Numbered from the stretch's first letter, positions 27,406-36,115 are shown. The stretch is 64,000 nucleotides of DNA from JBNFVY01 sp049943335 (GCF_049943335.1 NZ_JBNFVY010000003.1:310001-374000); one strand, 5' to 3'. Notes: generated from the letters alone by a model not told the origin. Program-made: numbers and translations.

Positions 27406-28380
27406 ATGCGGACCGGATATGATCTGGAACTTGTTCACCTGACCAAGCGCTACGGCGACACGGTGGCGGTGCGCGATCTCAACCATATCTTCGCGCCGGG
27501 CAGCTATGTCTGTTTGCTTGGCCCGTCAGGTTGCGGCAAATCCTCGACGCTGCGGATGATTGCCGGCCACGAAGCGGTCAGTGATGGCGCGATCCTGCTG
27601 GACGGGCGCGACGTGTCGCATCTGTCCCCGGCAGAGCGGGGCACGGCGATGATGTTCCAGAACTACGCACTCTTTCCCCACCTGTCGGTGCGCGACAACG
27701 TCGCCTTTTCGCTGCGCATGAAGGGCATCGACAAGCCAACGCGCCATGCCCGCGCGGATGAGCTTCTTGAGTTGGTCGACATGACGCCCCTGGCCGACCG
27801 CCTGCCCGCGCAACTGTCGGGCGGTCAGCAGCAGCGCGTGGCGCTGGCGCGCGCCTTGGTGACAAAACCAAAGGTGCTGCTGCTGGACGAACCGCTTTCG
27901 GCGCTTGACCCGTTCCTGCGGATCCGGATGCGCAGCGAATTGAAGACCCTGCAACGCGAGCTGGGGATCACCTTTATCCACGTCACGCATGGTCAGGACG
28001 AAGCGCTGGCCCTGGCCGACGAGATCGTCGTGATGAACGACGCGGTGATCGAACAGGCCGGCCCCGCGCGCGAGGTTTGGGCCGCGCCCAGCACCGAATT
28101 CGTCGCGCGATTCATCGGCGGGCACAACGTGATCCCGCTGGATCAGGGCAAGGCGACGGTGCGCGCCGACGCGGTAACACTGGGCGAACAGGGTGTGGCC
28201 GCCACTGTCACAGCCGTCGAATACCAGGGCGCCCTGGTCGCCGTAACCAGCCGGACGGAAACCGGCGACGAAGTGCTGGCCCTGGTTCCCGAGGCCCAGT
28301 TCTTCAATGCACCCAAATCCCCCGGCGACGCGGTCAAGCTCGCCTGGGACGAAAGGCGGCTGCACCGCCTTCGTGCCTGA
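27406..28380 (+). CDS. ABC importer ATPase, PotA type
   Basis: A 324-residue ATPase with Walker A GPSGCGKSS at residues 39-47, the signature LSGGQQQRVALARAL, Walker B LLLDEPLSALD, the switch histidine in VTHGQDEA and a short TOBE-type C-terminal domain. It belongs to the spermidine/putrescine/iron/opine importer branch. ATG at 27406 follows GGAGG by six bases; the upstream in-frame ATG at 27373 is rejected. It is the first gene of a five-gene operon (ATPase, binding protein, two permeases, racemase). Confidence 0.92.
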   Translation: MRTGYDLELVHLTKRYGDTVAVRDLNHIFAPGSYVCLLGPSGCGKSSTLRMIAGHEAVSDGAILLDGRDVSHLSPAERGTAMMFQNYALFPHLSVRDNVAFSLRMKGIDKPTRHARADELLELVDMTPLADRLPAQLSGGQQQRVALARALVTKPKVLLLDEPLSALDPFLRIRMRSELKTLQRELGITFIHVTHGQDEALALADEIVVMNDAVIEQAGPAREVWAAPSTEFVARFIGGHNVIPLDQGKATVRADAVTLGEQGVAATVTAVEYQGALVAVTSRTETGDEVLALVPEAQFFNAPKSPGDAVKLAWDERRLHRLRA

Positions 28381-28427
28381 CGGCGCCCCTTCCACGCGCC
28401 AATTTTACACCAACACAGAGGACAACC

Positions 28428-29708
28428 ATGACCAAGCTTGCAAAACCCAAGGTCGGATATACGCGCCGCTCACTGCTCAGAACCGGGGGCGCGGCGCTGG
28501 CCGCATCGGCGTTGCCGGCCCCAATGATCTGGGCACAGGACACGAAAGACATCGTTTTGCGCCAGTTTGGCACCGGCGTGTCGAACCTCAATGATGTGGC
28601 CAACAAGGTGAAGGAAGACCTTGGTTTCACCCTGCAAATGACAGCGCTTGATTCCGATAGCGTCACCCAACGCGCGGCCACCCAACCCGACAGTTTCGAC
28701 ATTGCCGATATCGAATACTGGATCTGCAAAAAAGTCTGGCCCACCGGCAACCTGCAGGCCATGGATACGTCCAAGATTGCCAACTACGACAAGATCGTCG
28801 GGATTTTCCGTTCGGGCAAACTGACACCGCAAAGCACCATCGCACAAGGCACCGCACCGCACAGCGTAGGCTTTGTCGACGGGCCTGGCGGCACGACATT
28901 TGCGGACAGTGAAACCGGCTGGATGACCCTGATCCCGACCATTTACAATGCCGACACGCTGGGCATCCGCCCCGACCTGATCGGGCGCCCGATCAACAGC
29001 TGGACCGAACTGCTGAACCCCGAATTCAAAGGCAAGGCATCGATCCTGGACATCTCGTCGATCGGGATCATGGATATGGCGATGGTCTGCGAAGCCATGG
29101 GCGAAGTCCAATACGGTGACAAAGGCAACATGACCCGCGAAGAGATCGACAAGACCATGGCGATCTTTACCGATGCCAAGCGGGCCGGCCAGTTCCGTGC
29201 TTTTTGGAAATCCTTCGACGAAAGCGTAAACCTGATGGCCAGCGGCGAAGTGGTGATCCAATCGATGTGGTCCCCCGCAATCACGGCCGTGAAATCGCGC
29301 GGCATCCCTTGTGTGTATCAGCCGTTGAAGGAAGGCTACCGCAGTTGGGGCGGCGGGATCGGCCTGTCGTCGTCGCTGTCAGGCATGGAGCTGGACGCAG
29401 CCTATGACTACATCAACTGGTATCTGTCCGGGTGGGTCGGCGGTTACCTGATGCGCCAGGGCTATTATTCGGCCGTGCCCGAGACGTCCAAGAACTTCAT
29501 GTCAGAAAACGAATGGGGCTATTGGTTCGAAGGCAAGCCAGCCACGGGTGACATCACCTCGCCGACGGGCGACACGCTGGCCAAGGCGGGCGACACCCGC
29601 GACGGCGGATCATTCTACGATCGCATGGGCAGCGTGGCGTGCTGGAACGCGGTGATGGATGAAAACCAATACATGGTCCGCAAGTGGAACGAATTTATCG
29701 CGGCATAG
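28428..29708 (+). CDS. ABC importer substrate-binding protein, PotD-like, Tat-exported
   Basis: A 426-residue periplasmic receptor. The N-terminus has a twin-arginine signal, YTRRSLLRTGG with R13-R14, then a hydrophobic stretch ending at IWAQ. The mature part resembles family 1/8 extracellular binding proteins of the polyamine type (FDIADIEYWI, LIPTIYNADTLGI, YDYINWYLSGWVGGYL). Tat export suggests that it folds before export. AGAGGAC precedes the ATG. The ligand is not deducible; the racemase partner suggests an amino-acid derivative or hydantoin. Confidence 0.88.
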   Translation: MTKLAKPKVGYTRRSLLRTGGAALAASALPAPMIWAQDTKDIVLRQFGTGVSNLNDVANKVKEDLGFTLQMTALDSDSVTQRAATQPDSFDIADIEYWICKKVWPTGNLQAMDTSKIANYDKIVGIFRSGKLTPQSTIAQGTAPHSVGFVDGPGGTTFADSETGWMTLIPTIYNADTLGIRPDLIGRPINSWTELLNPEFKGKASILDISSIGIMDMAMVCEAMGEVQYGDKGNMTREEIDKTMAIFTDAKRAGQFRAFWKSFDESVNLMASGEVVIQSMWSPAITAVKSRGIPCVYQPLKEGYRSWGGGIGLSSSLSGMELDAAYDYINWYLSGWVGGYLMRQGYYSAVPETSKNFMSENEWGYWFEGKPATGDITSPTGDTLAKAGDTRDGGSFYDRMGSVACWNAVMDENQYMVRKWNEFIAA

Positions 29709-29743
29709 GCCAGCTTCGCTTCGCCCAGGGCGCGGCACCAAAT

Positions 29744-29764
29744 CGGGGGGCACCCTGCCCCCCG
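29744..29764 (+). other. GC-rich hairpin behind the binding-protein gene
   Basis: An eight-pair perfect stem (CGGGGGGC, five-base loop, GCCCCCCG) lies 36 bases after the stop of the binding-protein gene and before the first permease. No T-run follows. A further 12-base palindrome GCGCAGCTGCGC lies at 29796-29807, just before the permease start. Confidence 0.65.
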
Positions 29765-29816
29765 GTTCCCCTGAAAACACACGATTAATAAAGAGGCGCA
29801 GCTGCGCAAGCACCCT

Positions 29817-30683
29817 ATGGCGGCAAGTATTTTCAAGAACCGACACCTGTCGGCGTGGCTACAGGCGGCCCCACTGACGCTGGTGCTGCTCGGCTTTCTG
29901 ATTGCACCGATTGTCATGATCGTCATCGTCAGCTTCTGGGGCGCGACCGAATTTTCGATCTATCCGGCCTTTCAGTTCGACAATTACGAATTTCTCTTTG
30001 GCTCGCCAGTCACTTACCGGGTGTTCCTGGCCACGCTGAAATACGCCTTGATCACCTGGGCGTTGACCCTCGCCATCGGCTTCACCGTCGCCTATTTCCT
30101 CGCCTTTCATGTGCGCAGCGTAACCCTGCAGGTCGCGCTGTTCCTTGTCTGCACAATTCCCTTCTGGACCTCGAACATCATTCGCATGATTTCCTGGATC
30201 CCGTTTCTGGGGCGCAACGGCATCGCCAACCAGACCCTGATATCGTGGGGCGTGATCGACGAGCCGCTGGAGTGGCTGCTTTATTCCGATTTCTCGGTGA
30301 TCCTGGCCTTCGTGCATCTTTACACGCTCTTCATGGTGGTGCCGATCTTTAACACCATGATGCGGATCGACACGTCGTTGTTGGAAGCCGCCCGTGACAA
30401 TGGCGCGTCGGGCTTGCAGACGCTGGTGCATGTGATTGTTCCGCTCACCAAACCCGGCATCATGATTGGCACCATCTTCGTGGTCACGCTGGTGATGGGC
30501 GATTTCATTACCGTGCGGTTCATGTCCGGCTCGCAGCGGGCGAATGTGGGACGTTTGATTTCGAACGATATTTCGCTTCTGCAGTATCCGTCGGCCGCGG
30601 CAACCGCCGTCGTGCTGCTGTGCACCGTATTGATCGTGATCGCGACCCTTCTGCGCTTTGTCAATATCCGCAAGGAGCTATGA
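29817..30683 (+). CDS. ABC importer permease 1 (PotB type)
   Basis: A 288-residue inner-membrane protein with six helices. The ATPase-docking loop is EAARDNGASGLQTLVHVIVP. The first-helix region LTLVLLGFLIAPIVMIVIVSFWG and the FWTSNIIRMISWIPFLGRNG loop are characteristic of PotB/YdcU-type permeases. It lacks a strong ribosome site directly before the ATG at 29817, and two structured elements lie upstream. It is separated from the binding-protein gene by 108 bases. Confidence 0.9.
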   Translation: MAASIFKNRHLSAWLQAAPLTLVLLGFLIAPIVMIVIVSFWGATEFSIYPAFQFDNYEFLFGSPVTYRVFLATLKYALITWALTLAIGFTVAYFLAFHVRSVTLQVALFLVCTIPFWTSNIIRMISWIPFLGRNGIANQTLISWGVIDEPLEWLLYSDFSVILAFVHLYTLFMVVPIFNTMMRIDTSLLEAARDNGASGLQTLVHVIVPLTKPGIMIGTIFVVTLVMGDFITVRFMSGSQRANVGRLISNDISLLQYPSAAATAVVLLCTVLIVIATLLRFVNIRKEL

Positions 30684-30684
30684 T

Positions 30685-31521
30685 ATGGACCGTCGCCCCC
30701 GCAGTTTTTATGTGCTTGCCGCCTTCTTTACGCTGTTTGTCCTGTTCCTCTACGGGCCGATCCTGACCATTGGCATTCTCAGCTTTCAGGGACCACAGGG
30801 CGGGCTTACCTTTCCGATGAACGGTGTCTCACTGCATTGGTTCCGCGATCTGTTCCAAGAACAGGCGGTGGGCGACATCTGGGGCGCCTTCGGGCGCAGT
30901 TCCGCCCTGGGACTCATGGTCATGGTCACGACCGTCGTCGTGTCGGTCATGGCGGGGCTGGCCTTTCGCAAACAGTTCTTGGGATCGGGCATCCTGTTCT
31001 ACGCGGCCATCACGTCGCTGGTGATCCCGTCGATCCTGATTTCACTGGGAGTCGGGCTGATCTTTAATCAGCTTGGGTTGAAGATTCACTGGGCAACCTC
31101 GGGCTTTGGATCGCAACTGACATGGACGCTGCCTTTTGGCCTGCTCATCATGTTTGCCGTCTTCAACCGCTTTGACAAAAGCTATGAAGAGGCCGCGCGC
31201 GATCAAGGGGCCAGCGCCTGGCAAACGATCCGATATGTGGTGCTGCCGATAATTGCGCCCTCGCTTGTCGGGGTGGCGCTTTTCGGCTTCACGCTCAGCT
31301 ATGACGAATTCGCCCGCACCCTGCTGACCGCGGGCAGCTACAATACCTTGCCGCTTGAGATTTTCGGCATGACCACCAACGTAACGACGCCCGTGATCTA
31401 CGCGCTCGGAACCCTCACCACGGCGTTTTCCTTGGCCATCATCCTGGCTTTCCTTTTCGGCGCATGGATCATTGCCAAACGCCGGGCACGCCTTGGGTCA
31501 GACGCAGGCAGGGGCGTATGA
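30685..31521 (+). CDS. ABC importer permease 2 (PotC type)
   Basis: A 278-residue inner-membrane protein with six helices and the docking loop EAARDQGASAWQTIRYVVLP. ATG at 30685 follows AAGGAGC at nine bases and begins one base after the previous stop; an upstream in-frame start inside the first permease is rejected. The stop overlaps the racemase start (ATGA). It forms the heterodimeric channel with permease 1. Confidence 0.9.
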   Translation: MDRRPRSFYVLAAFFTLFVLFLYGPILTIGILSFQGPQGGLTFPMNGVSLHWFRDLFQEQAVGDIWGAFGRSSALGLMVMVTTVVVSVMAGLAFRKQFLGSGILFYAAITSLVIPSILISLGVGLIFNQLGLKIHWATSGFGSQLTWTLPFGLLIMFAVFNRFDKSYEEAARDQGASAWQTIRYVVLPIIAPSLVGVALFGFTLSYDEFARTLLTAGSYNTLPLEIFGMTTNVTTPVIYALGTLTTAFSLAIILAFLFGAWIIAKRRARLGSDAGRGV

Positions 31522-32180
31522 GGCTGGCCTATATCAACCCCAACGCCACCGAAGGCATGACCGAAAGCATCGTCATGCATGCACGCGCGGCCACGCCAGA
31601 GGTCGATTTATTTGGCCTGACCAACACGCATGGTCCGCCCGCCATTCAAGGCCGCAAAGACGGCGAGGCCGCAGTGCCCGGGCTTTTGTCGTTGCTGCCA
31701 GAAGCGCAAGAGCGCGGCGCCGATGCCATCGTGATCGCCTGTTTCGACGACACCGGCCTGGCCCAAGCGCGCCTGGCCGCACGCTGCCCCGTGCTTGGGA
31801 TCGGGCAGTCGAGCTATATGATGGCACAGCTGCTGGGTCTGAGGTTTTCAGTCATCACGTCGCTGGCGGTTTCGATCCCGGTGATTGAGCAAAACCTCCG
31901 CGAGCAGGGGTTCGCCGGGACCTGCGCATCGGTGCGCGCCGCCAACCTGCCGGTCCTGACCATCGACGCGGGCGGGCCCAAGGCCATTGCCCGTATCGCT
32001 GCTGAAATCAACGCGGCGGCGCAACAGGATATGGCAACCTGCGCCGTGCTCGGCTGCGCCGGGATGGCGCCGCTCGAACCTGCCCTGAGCGCACGCACAG
32101 ACCTACCGCTGATCGACGGCGTCGCGGCTGCGGCGCGCCTTGCTATGGCTGTGGGCCGTGGGTTTCCTGGCGCGCGGTGA
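31518..32180 (+). CDS. Asp/Glu/hydantoin racemase family enzyme
   Basis: A 220-residue cytoplasmic enzyme. The two active-site cysteines of the two-base racemase mechanism are in place: C75 in VIACFDDTGL and C180 in VLGCAGMA. The IGQSSYMMAQLLGLRFSVIT segment is close to hydantoin racemases. Family members interconvert stereoisomers of amino acids or 5-substituted hydantoins, or act as related isomerases. Its overlap with the permease gene ties the imported compound to a chiral amino-acid-like substrate. No hydantoinase or carbamoylase gene is nearby, so the pathway is incomplete in this window. Confidence 0.88.
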   Translation: MRLAYINPNATEGMTESIVMHARAATPEVDLFGLTNTHGPPAIQGRKDGEAAVPGLLSLLPEAQERGADAIVIACFDDTGLAQARLAARCPVLGIGQSSYMMAQLLGLRFSVITSLAVSIPVIEQNLREQGFAGTCASVRAANLPVLTIDAGGPKAIARIAAEINAAAQQDMATCAVLGCAGMAPLEPALSARTDLPLIDGVAAAARLAMAVGRGFPGAR

Positions 32181-32247
32181 CATCGCGGAAAGCCGGATTG
32201 CCGGGGGCCGGGCAGCCGCAAAATGTGTTTGACTGCGGGCCACCATT

Positions 32248-33192
32248 CTAGCTGATTGCCGGATGCACCCGGATCCTGTCCGTCGAAAGCGGTCCGGTCG
32301 GGTCGGACAGATCATAAGAGACCAGTGGCCCTTCCTTGCCCGCGGAATAGTCGAGACAAAGCGCATTCTGGGCCTGCAGGATCGGATCGCCGCTCAGCCA
32401 GTAATGCCCGAAGAACACCGGTCGCGCCGTGGCTGGATAGGTCTGCGCCGAAAGCGTTTCCGGCAAGTTTTCGTCAGGCAGGTTTTCAACCGATGGCACG
32501 GAAATCGCAATGTCGCGCCAAGTGCGAGCGGCCGCGTTCCACCATTGCAAGCGCACATGATCCCGCTCTGTCCCGTCCTTGTCCGTGAACCACCAACCCT
32601 CTGGTAGCCGCTGCTCGGGTCCCTTGGTGATCTGCTCGGCCAAGATGAACATCTCGTCGGCCTCATTGCGATCTGCAGCTCGGATCAGCTGATCCTCGGT
32701 CAACACGCCATTTCCGGTCAGCGTCTTGAGCCGATCCAATGAGGCGTCGATCCAGCAGGCGTGCACGGCGCGAAACCCGTCCTCTTCCAAAAACAGCGGC
32801 AGGCTTTGCATCCAGTCCAGAACGTCGCGGGTCTGCGGATCGCCCGGCGGGAACTGATCCAGAAACGACCGGTGCTGTCGGATGTTCTTGGGCGAATGCG
32901 CACGAAGCGGCTGGCCATCATCCGGGTGCGTCGTGTGGAAGTGCAGCGCGTTGAGTTCGTGATTGCCCATGATCGCCGTGGCCTTGCCAGCATCGACAAG
33001 GTCACGGACGGTCTTGAGGACCGCCCGATTGTCCGGACCACGATCGATGAAGTCTCCCAGAAAGACGATCTGTCGATCCGGATCCGGGTGGGTCCAACCG
33101 AGCGCGCCCCGCCGCCACCCCAGCCCAGCAAGGGCGGCGTCGAGTTTGTCAGATTGGCCGTGAATATCTGGAATGATATCAGTTGGGGTCAT
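32248..33192 (-). CDS. metallophosphoesterase (calcineurin-like)
   Basis: A 314-residue cytoplasmic phosphoesterase. All metal-binding blocks are visible: PDIHGQ near residue 8, GDFIDRG, GNHE, and a late GHYWL histidine. These match the PPP-type/diadenosine tetraphosphatase-like family, whose members cleave phosphoproteins or nucleotides. ATG at 33190-33192 is chosen because conserved sequence begins there and AGGA precedes it; the frame reaches back to 33252 without support. The gene is convergent with the racemase, 67 bases away, and is not clearly linked to either neighbour. Confidence 0.88.
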   Translation of the reverse strand: MTPTDIIPDIHGQSDKLDAALAGLGWRRGALGWTHPDPDRQIVFLGDFIDRGPDNRAVLKTVRDLVDAGKATAIMGNHELNALHFHTTHPDDGQPLRAHSPKNIRQHRSFLDQFPPGDPQTRDVLDWMQSLPLFLEEDGFRAVHACWIDASLDRLKTLTGNGVLTEDQLIRAADRNEADEMFILAEQITKGPEQRLPEGWWFTDKDGTERDHVRLQWWNAAARTWRDIAISVPSVENLPDENLPETLSAQTYPATARPVFFGHYWLSGDPILQAQNALCLDYSAGKEGPLVSYDLSDPTGPLSTDRIRVHPAIS

Positions 33193-33371
33193 GCGCGTAT
33201 CCTGGGCGTGTCCTGGGACCTTGGTGTGGCTCGGACTCCGGATCGATCTCACTCAATCCGAGGTCCTTGCAACGCTAACGGTGCCAATAAGTAAAGCAAC
33301 CGCTTCTTTCGTGCCAAACCAGACCCGGCCACCGCAGCGCCTTGCACCTGGAATGCGTTGTTTGCGAAATC

Positions 33372-33393
33372 GGCGCCAAGAACGGCGCCTTTT
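33372..33393. terminator. weak terminator-like hairpin
   Basis: GGCGCC, six bases, GGCGCC and then TTTT on the plus strand. It lies in the gap between the metallophosphoesterase start and the end of the broken CobW gene. Its T-run suits a rightward transcript, of which none is seen; it might also end the leftward merR operon imperfectly. Confidence 0.3.
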
Positions 33394-33425
33394 CCCAAGT
33401 CTGCAGTCACGCAGGGCCCTGACGA

Positions 33426-34040
33426 TTAACTTGCGCCCCAGCTTGGAAATGGATCGGCAAGGGTTGTCCAGGCCTCGGGCGTGAAATCGGTGCAGTCCAT
33501 CAGCGCGGCATTCAGCGTGGCGCTGATCGCCTCCTGGTCCAGTCCGACGCCGATAAAGACGATCTCTTGTCGGCGGTCGCCCCAGGGTTCGACCCAGTTG
33601 CGGGCGATTTCGGCCTGCACCTCGGGGTGGGTCGGCATGCGATCTTCGGGCAGCGAGCTCCACCAGCGACCGAGCGGAGTAATCGAAGATATCGCGCCGG
33701 CGAGGCTGAATTCGATTGCCCAATCAGGGCGCGTGGCGATCCAGAAATGCCCTTTTGCGCGGATCGTGCCAGGTAGCGGGCCGTTCAGCGCCGCATGGAG
33801 CTTTGCCGGATCAAACGGGGCGCGGGCGTGGTAGACGAAAGACGTGATGCCATGTTCCTCGTCCTCGGGGGTGTGGTTGGCGAAACCGTAGAGCTCTTTC
33901 GCCCAGAGCGGATGTTCCTGCGCCGTGTCGAAGTCGAACAGGCCGGTGTCCAGGATCGCCTCGGCCGGTACGTTGGAATGGGTCGTTTCGATGATCTTTG
34001 CATCGCCATTCAGGCTGCGAATGATCGCGCGGGCGGCTCC
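33426..34040 (-). pseudogene. C-terminal remnant of a CobW/COG0523 GTPase
   Basis: About 200 codons match the end of a COG0523 metal-chaperone GTPase: ARAIIRSLNGDAKIIETTHSNVP, GLFDFDTAQEHPLWAKELYGF, the SFVYHARAPFDP strand of the CobW C-terminal domain, and WVEPWGDRRQEIVFIG near the end. The whole N-terminal GTPase half (Walker A, CXCC zinc motif) is missing. Upstream, the frame runs antiphase into the MFS transporter gene, so the start is lost. The break lies near 34030-34042. COG0523 proteins often serve zinc homeostasis, fitting the ZntA/CadR neighbours. It is probably non-functional unless the C-terminal domain is still translated. Confidence 0.8.
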
Positions 34041-35286
34041 CCTCGCGCAAATGCGGATGATCGGGCGGCAAATTTTCATGCCGATGCGGGACCGGTTCTT
34101 CATCCGCTGCAGGCCAGACGGCCAGGGCCAGTACGACCGACGCGGCAGCGATCAACGCCAGCACGGCGAATGTCGGTCCCAATCCTGCCCAAGCGCCTAG
34201 CCAGCCCGCCAGCGGATAGGTGATCAGCCAACAGCCATGCGACAATGCGAACTGCGCGGCAAACACCGCTGGGCGATCCTCGGGCAAGGCCGAGCGGCGC
34301 AAGAGCCGCCCTGAGGGAGTCTGCACGACTGAATAGCCGAGGCCCAGAATGACCCACAGCACCATCAACGCAGCGAGCCCGGACCTGGTGAGAAATGGAC
34401 CTGCGATCAGCCCTGCCACCAGCACCGCGGCACCTGTGAGCATCACTGGGCGATCGGGCACGCGGTCGAGCAGGTGCGGCAGGGTCAGCGCTGCCAGCAT
34501 CGACCCGCCCCCGAACGCGGCCAGTGCCAAGGCTACCTGTGACTGCCCAAGGCCCAGACCGGCCTGCACGATCACCACCGTATTCACGATCACCATCGCG
34601 CCCGCGGCCGCGACGGCAAGATTCAGTGCCAGCAGCCCGCGCAGCCTCGGCGTCGCCAGATAGAGGCGGATACCGCGTGTCGTACGGTCCCATATCCCGC
34701 GCGGCGTTCCTGGCTTCGGACTGGGCAGCACGACCGAGACCACCAGCGCCGCCGAGGCGAGAAATCCCAAGACCGTGCCGCCGAACAGCGCGGGAAAACT
34801 CACCACCGTCAGTAAGGCCGCCGCCAGCATGGGCGAGATCAGGTTCTCCAGATCATAGGCCAGCCGCGACAGCGACAGGGCCCGGGTATAGTCCCTCTCG
34901 TCGGGCAGAATGTCGGGGATCGTGGCCTGGAACGTCGGCGTGAACCCGGCCGACGCTGCCTGTAACAGGAAGATCAGCACATAGACCTGCCAGACCTCGG
35001 TCACGAAGGGCAAGGCGAGCGCGACCCCTGCGCGGATCAGGTCCAGCGAAACCAGCATCCCCCGACGCGGCAGACGTTCCGCAAAGGCCGCAGCGATCGG
35101 CGCCAGCCCAACATAGGCCACCATCTTGATCGCCAGAGCGGTGCCCAGCACCACACCCGCATCCGCCCCCGCCAGATCGTAGGCCAACAGGCCAAGGGCC
35201 ACCGTAGCAAGGCCGGTTCCCAGAAGTGCAAGAACCTGCGCCGCGAACAGGTGGCAATAGGCGCGGTTGGCGAGCAATGGGAGCAT
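33811..35286 (-). CDS. MFS transporter with out-of-frame CobW tail
   Basis: A 491-codon frame. The first roughly 410 residues form a 12-helix major-facilitator protein (TVALGLLAYDLAGADAGVVLG early; ALPEDRPAVFAAQFALSHGCWLITYP late), similar to drug/metal exporters of the EntS/enterobactin-exporter-like branch. The natural end is probably the hydrophilic HRHENLPPDHPHL tail near 34050. After that the frame continues for about 80 codons through the CobW remnant in the wrong phase, giving a Arg/His-rich nonsense tail. The gene has thus lost its own stop in a deletion that joined it to the CobW gene. It starts 12 bases behind ynfA. Confidence 0.8.
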   Translation of the reverse strand: MLPLLANRAYCHLFAAQVLALLGTGLATVALGLLAYDLAGADAGVVLGTALAIKMVAYVGLAPIAAAFAERLPRRGMLVSLDLIRAGVALALPFVTEVWQVYVLIFLLQAASAGFTPTFQATIPDILPDERDYTRALSLSRLAYDLENLISPMLAAALLTVVSFPALFGGTVLGFLASAALVVSVVLPSPKPGTPRGIWDRTTRGIRLYLATPRLRGLLALNLAVAAAGAMVIVNTVVIVQAGLGLGQSQVALALAAFGGGSMLAALTLPHLLDRVPDRPVMLTGAAVLVAGLIAGPFLTRSGLAALMVLWVILGLGYSVVQTPSGRLLRRSALPEDRPAVFAAQFALSHGCWLITYPLAGWLGAWAGLGPTFAVLALIAAASVVLALAVWPAADEEPVPHRHENLPPDHPHLREGSRPRDHSQPEWRCKDHRNDPFQRTGRGDPGHRPVRLRHGAGTSALGERALRFRQPHPRGRGTWHHVFRLPRPRPV

Positions 35287-35298
35287 GACGTTAACCCT

Positions 35299-35634
35299 TC
35301 AGGCGACGTGTGGCGCAAACAGAATGATTCCGGCCCCGATCACGCAGAGCAAGGCTCCGGTCATGTCCCAGCTATCCGGGCGCTGTCCCTCGATCGCCCA
35401 GAGCCAGATCAGAGAGGACCCGATGTAGACCCCGCCATAAGCGGCAAAGGCCCGACCGGCGAAGTCGGACGGCGCGAGCGTCAAGAGCCAGGCAAACGCC
35501 GCAAGGGCCATGAGTCCGGGCAGCAGCCACAGCGCCGAGGCTCCGAGCCGCATCCACGCCCAGACGGCGAAGCATCCGGCAATTTCGGCCAGCGCCGCGG
35601 CGGCATAGACCGCAAAGGTCGGGATCGCGGTCAT
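35299..35634 (-). CDS. ynfA: YnfA-family small membrane protein
   Basis: A 111-residue protein with four helices, of the UPF0060/YnfA family, which is related to small multidrug resistance transporters. Markers are YAAAALAEIAGCFAVWAWMR, a SDFAGRAFAAYGGVYI-type middle and the DMTGALLCVIGAGIILFAP last helix. The YnfA homologues may export toxic cations; the function is not settled. Its ATG overlaps the stop of the merR gene (ATGA), so it is co-transcribed with the metal regulator. Confidence 0.92.
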   Translation of the reverse strand: MTAIPTFAVYAAAALAEIAGCFAVWAWMRLGASALWLLPGLMALAAFAWLLTLAPSDFAGRAFAAYGGVYIGSSLIWLWAIEGQRPDSWDMTGALLCVIGAGIILFAPHVA

Positions 35635-36074
35635 GTCGCCGCCCCCGGCCCGGGCTCGGTACGATGGTCATCGGCGCAAAGCGTATGGTCGCTCAGCACC
35701 TCGATCACCCTGCAATCCGCGATCGTACCCTGGGCGCATTGCGCGATCATCCGTTCCAGCTCCGCCCTCAGCGCTGTCAGCCGTGCTATTCGGGCCTTCA
35801 CGGCTGCGAGCTGCGCGGTCGCGATGATGTCAGCCGCGGCGCAGGACTGGTCGGGCTTGTCGGAAAGGCTGAGCAGGTCGCGGATCGCCTCGAGCGGAAA
35901 TCCGAGTTCGCGCGCGTGACGGATGAAAGCCAGTCGGTCGAGCGTCTTTGCTCCGTAGAGCCGCTGGTTCCCGGCGCTGCGTTCGGGTTCCGGCAGAAGC
36001 CCGATCTGCTCATAATAGCGAATGGTCGGAACCTTGACGCCCGTCGCTTCGCCCAATTTTCCGATGGTCAGCAT
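35631..36074 (-). CDS. MerR-family heavy-metal regulator (CadR/PbrR/ZntR type)
   Basis: A 147-residue dimeric activator. The winged helix-turn-helix begins at LTIGKLGEATGVKVPTIRYYEQIGLL. Three cysteines, C78, C113 and C121, match the metal ligands of the Cd/Pb/Zn sensors of this family, and an extra C133 and several histidines lie in the C-terminal tail. It should twist the long-spacer promoter at 36085-36115 to switch on the divergent ATPase gene when metal binds. It is the first gene of a leftward operon with ynfA and the MFS pump. Confidence 0.93.
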   Translation of the reverse strand: MLTIGKLGEATGVKVPTIRYYEQIGLLPEPERSAGNQRLYGAKTLDRLAFIRHARELGFPLEAIRDLLSLSDKPDQSCAAADIIATAQLAAVKARIARLTALRAELERMIAQCAQGTIADCRVIEVLSDHTLCADDHRTEPGPGAAT

Positions 36075-36084
36075 CGAATACCTC

Positions 36085-36115
36085 TTGAAGCTATAGTTGC
36101 TAGAGACATTAGGTT
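36085..36115 (+). promoter_or_regulatory. MerR-type promoter/operator of the metal ATPase
   Basis: TTGAAG (36085-36090) and TAGGTT (36110-36115) are separated by 19 bases, the over-long spacer characteristic of MerR-controlled promoters. The spacer holds the inverted repeat CTATAG-TTG-CTAGAG (36091-36105, one mismatch), the usual MerR half-sites. The start of the ATPase gene is 50 bases downstream. Confidence 0.8.
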
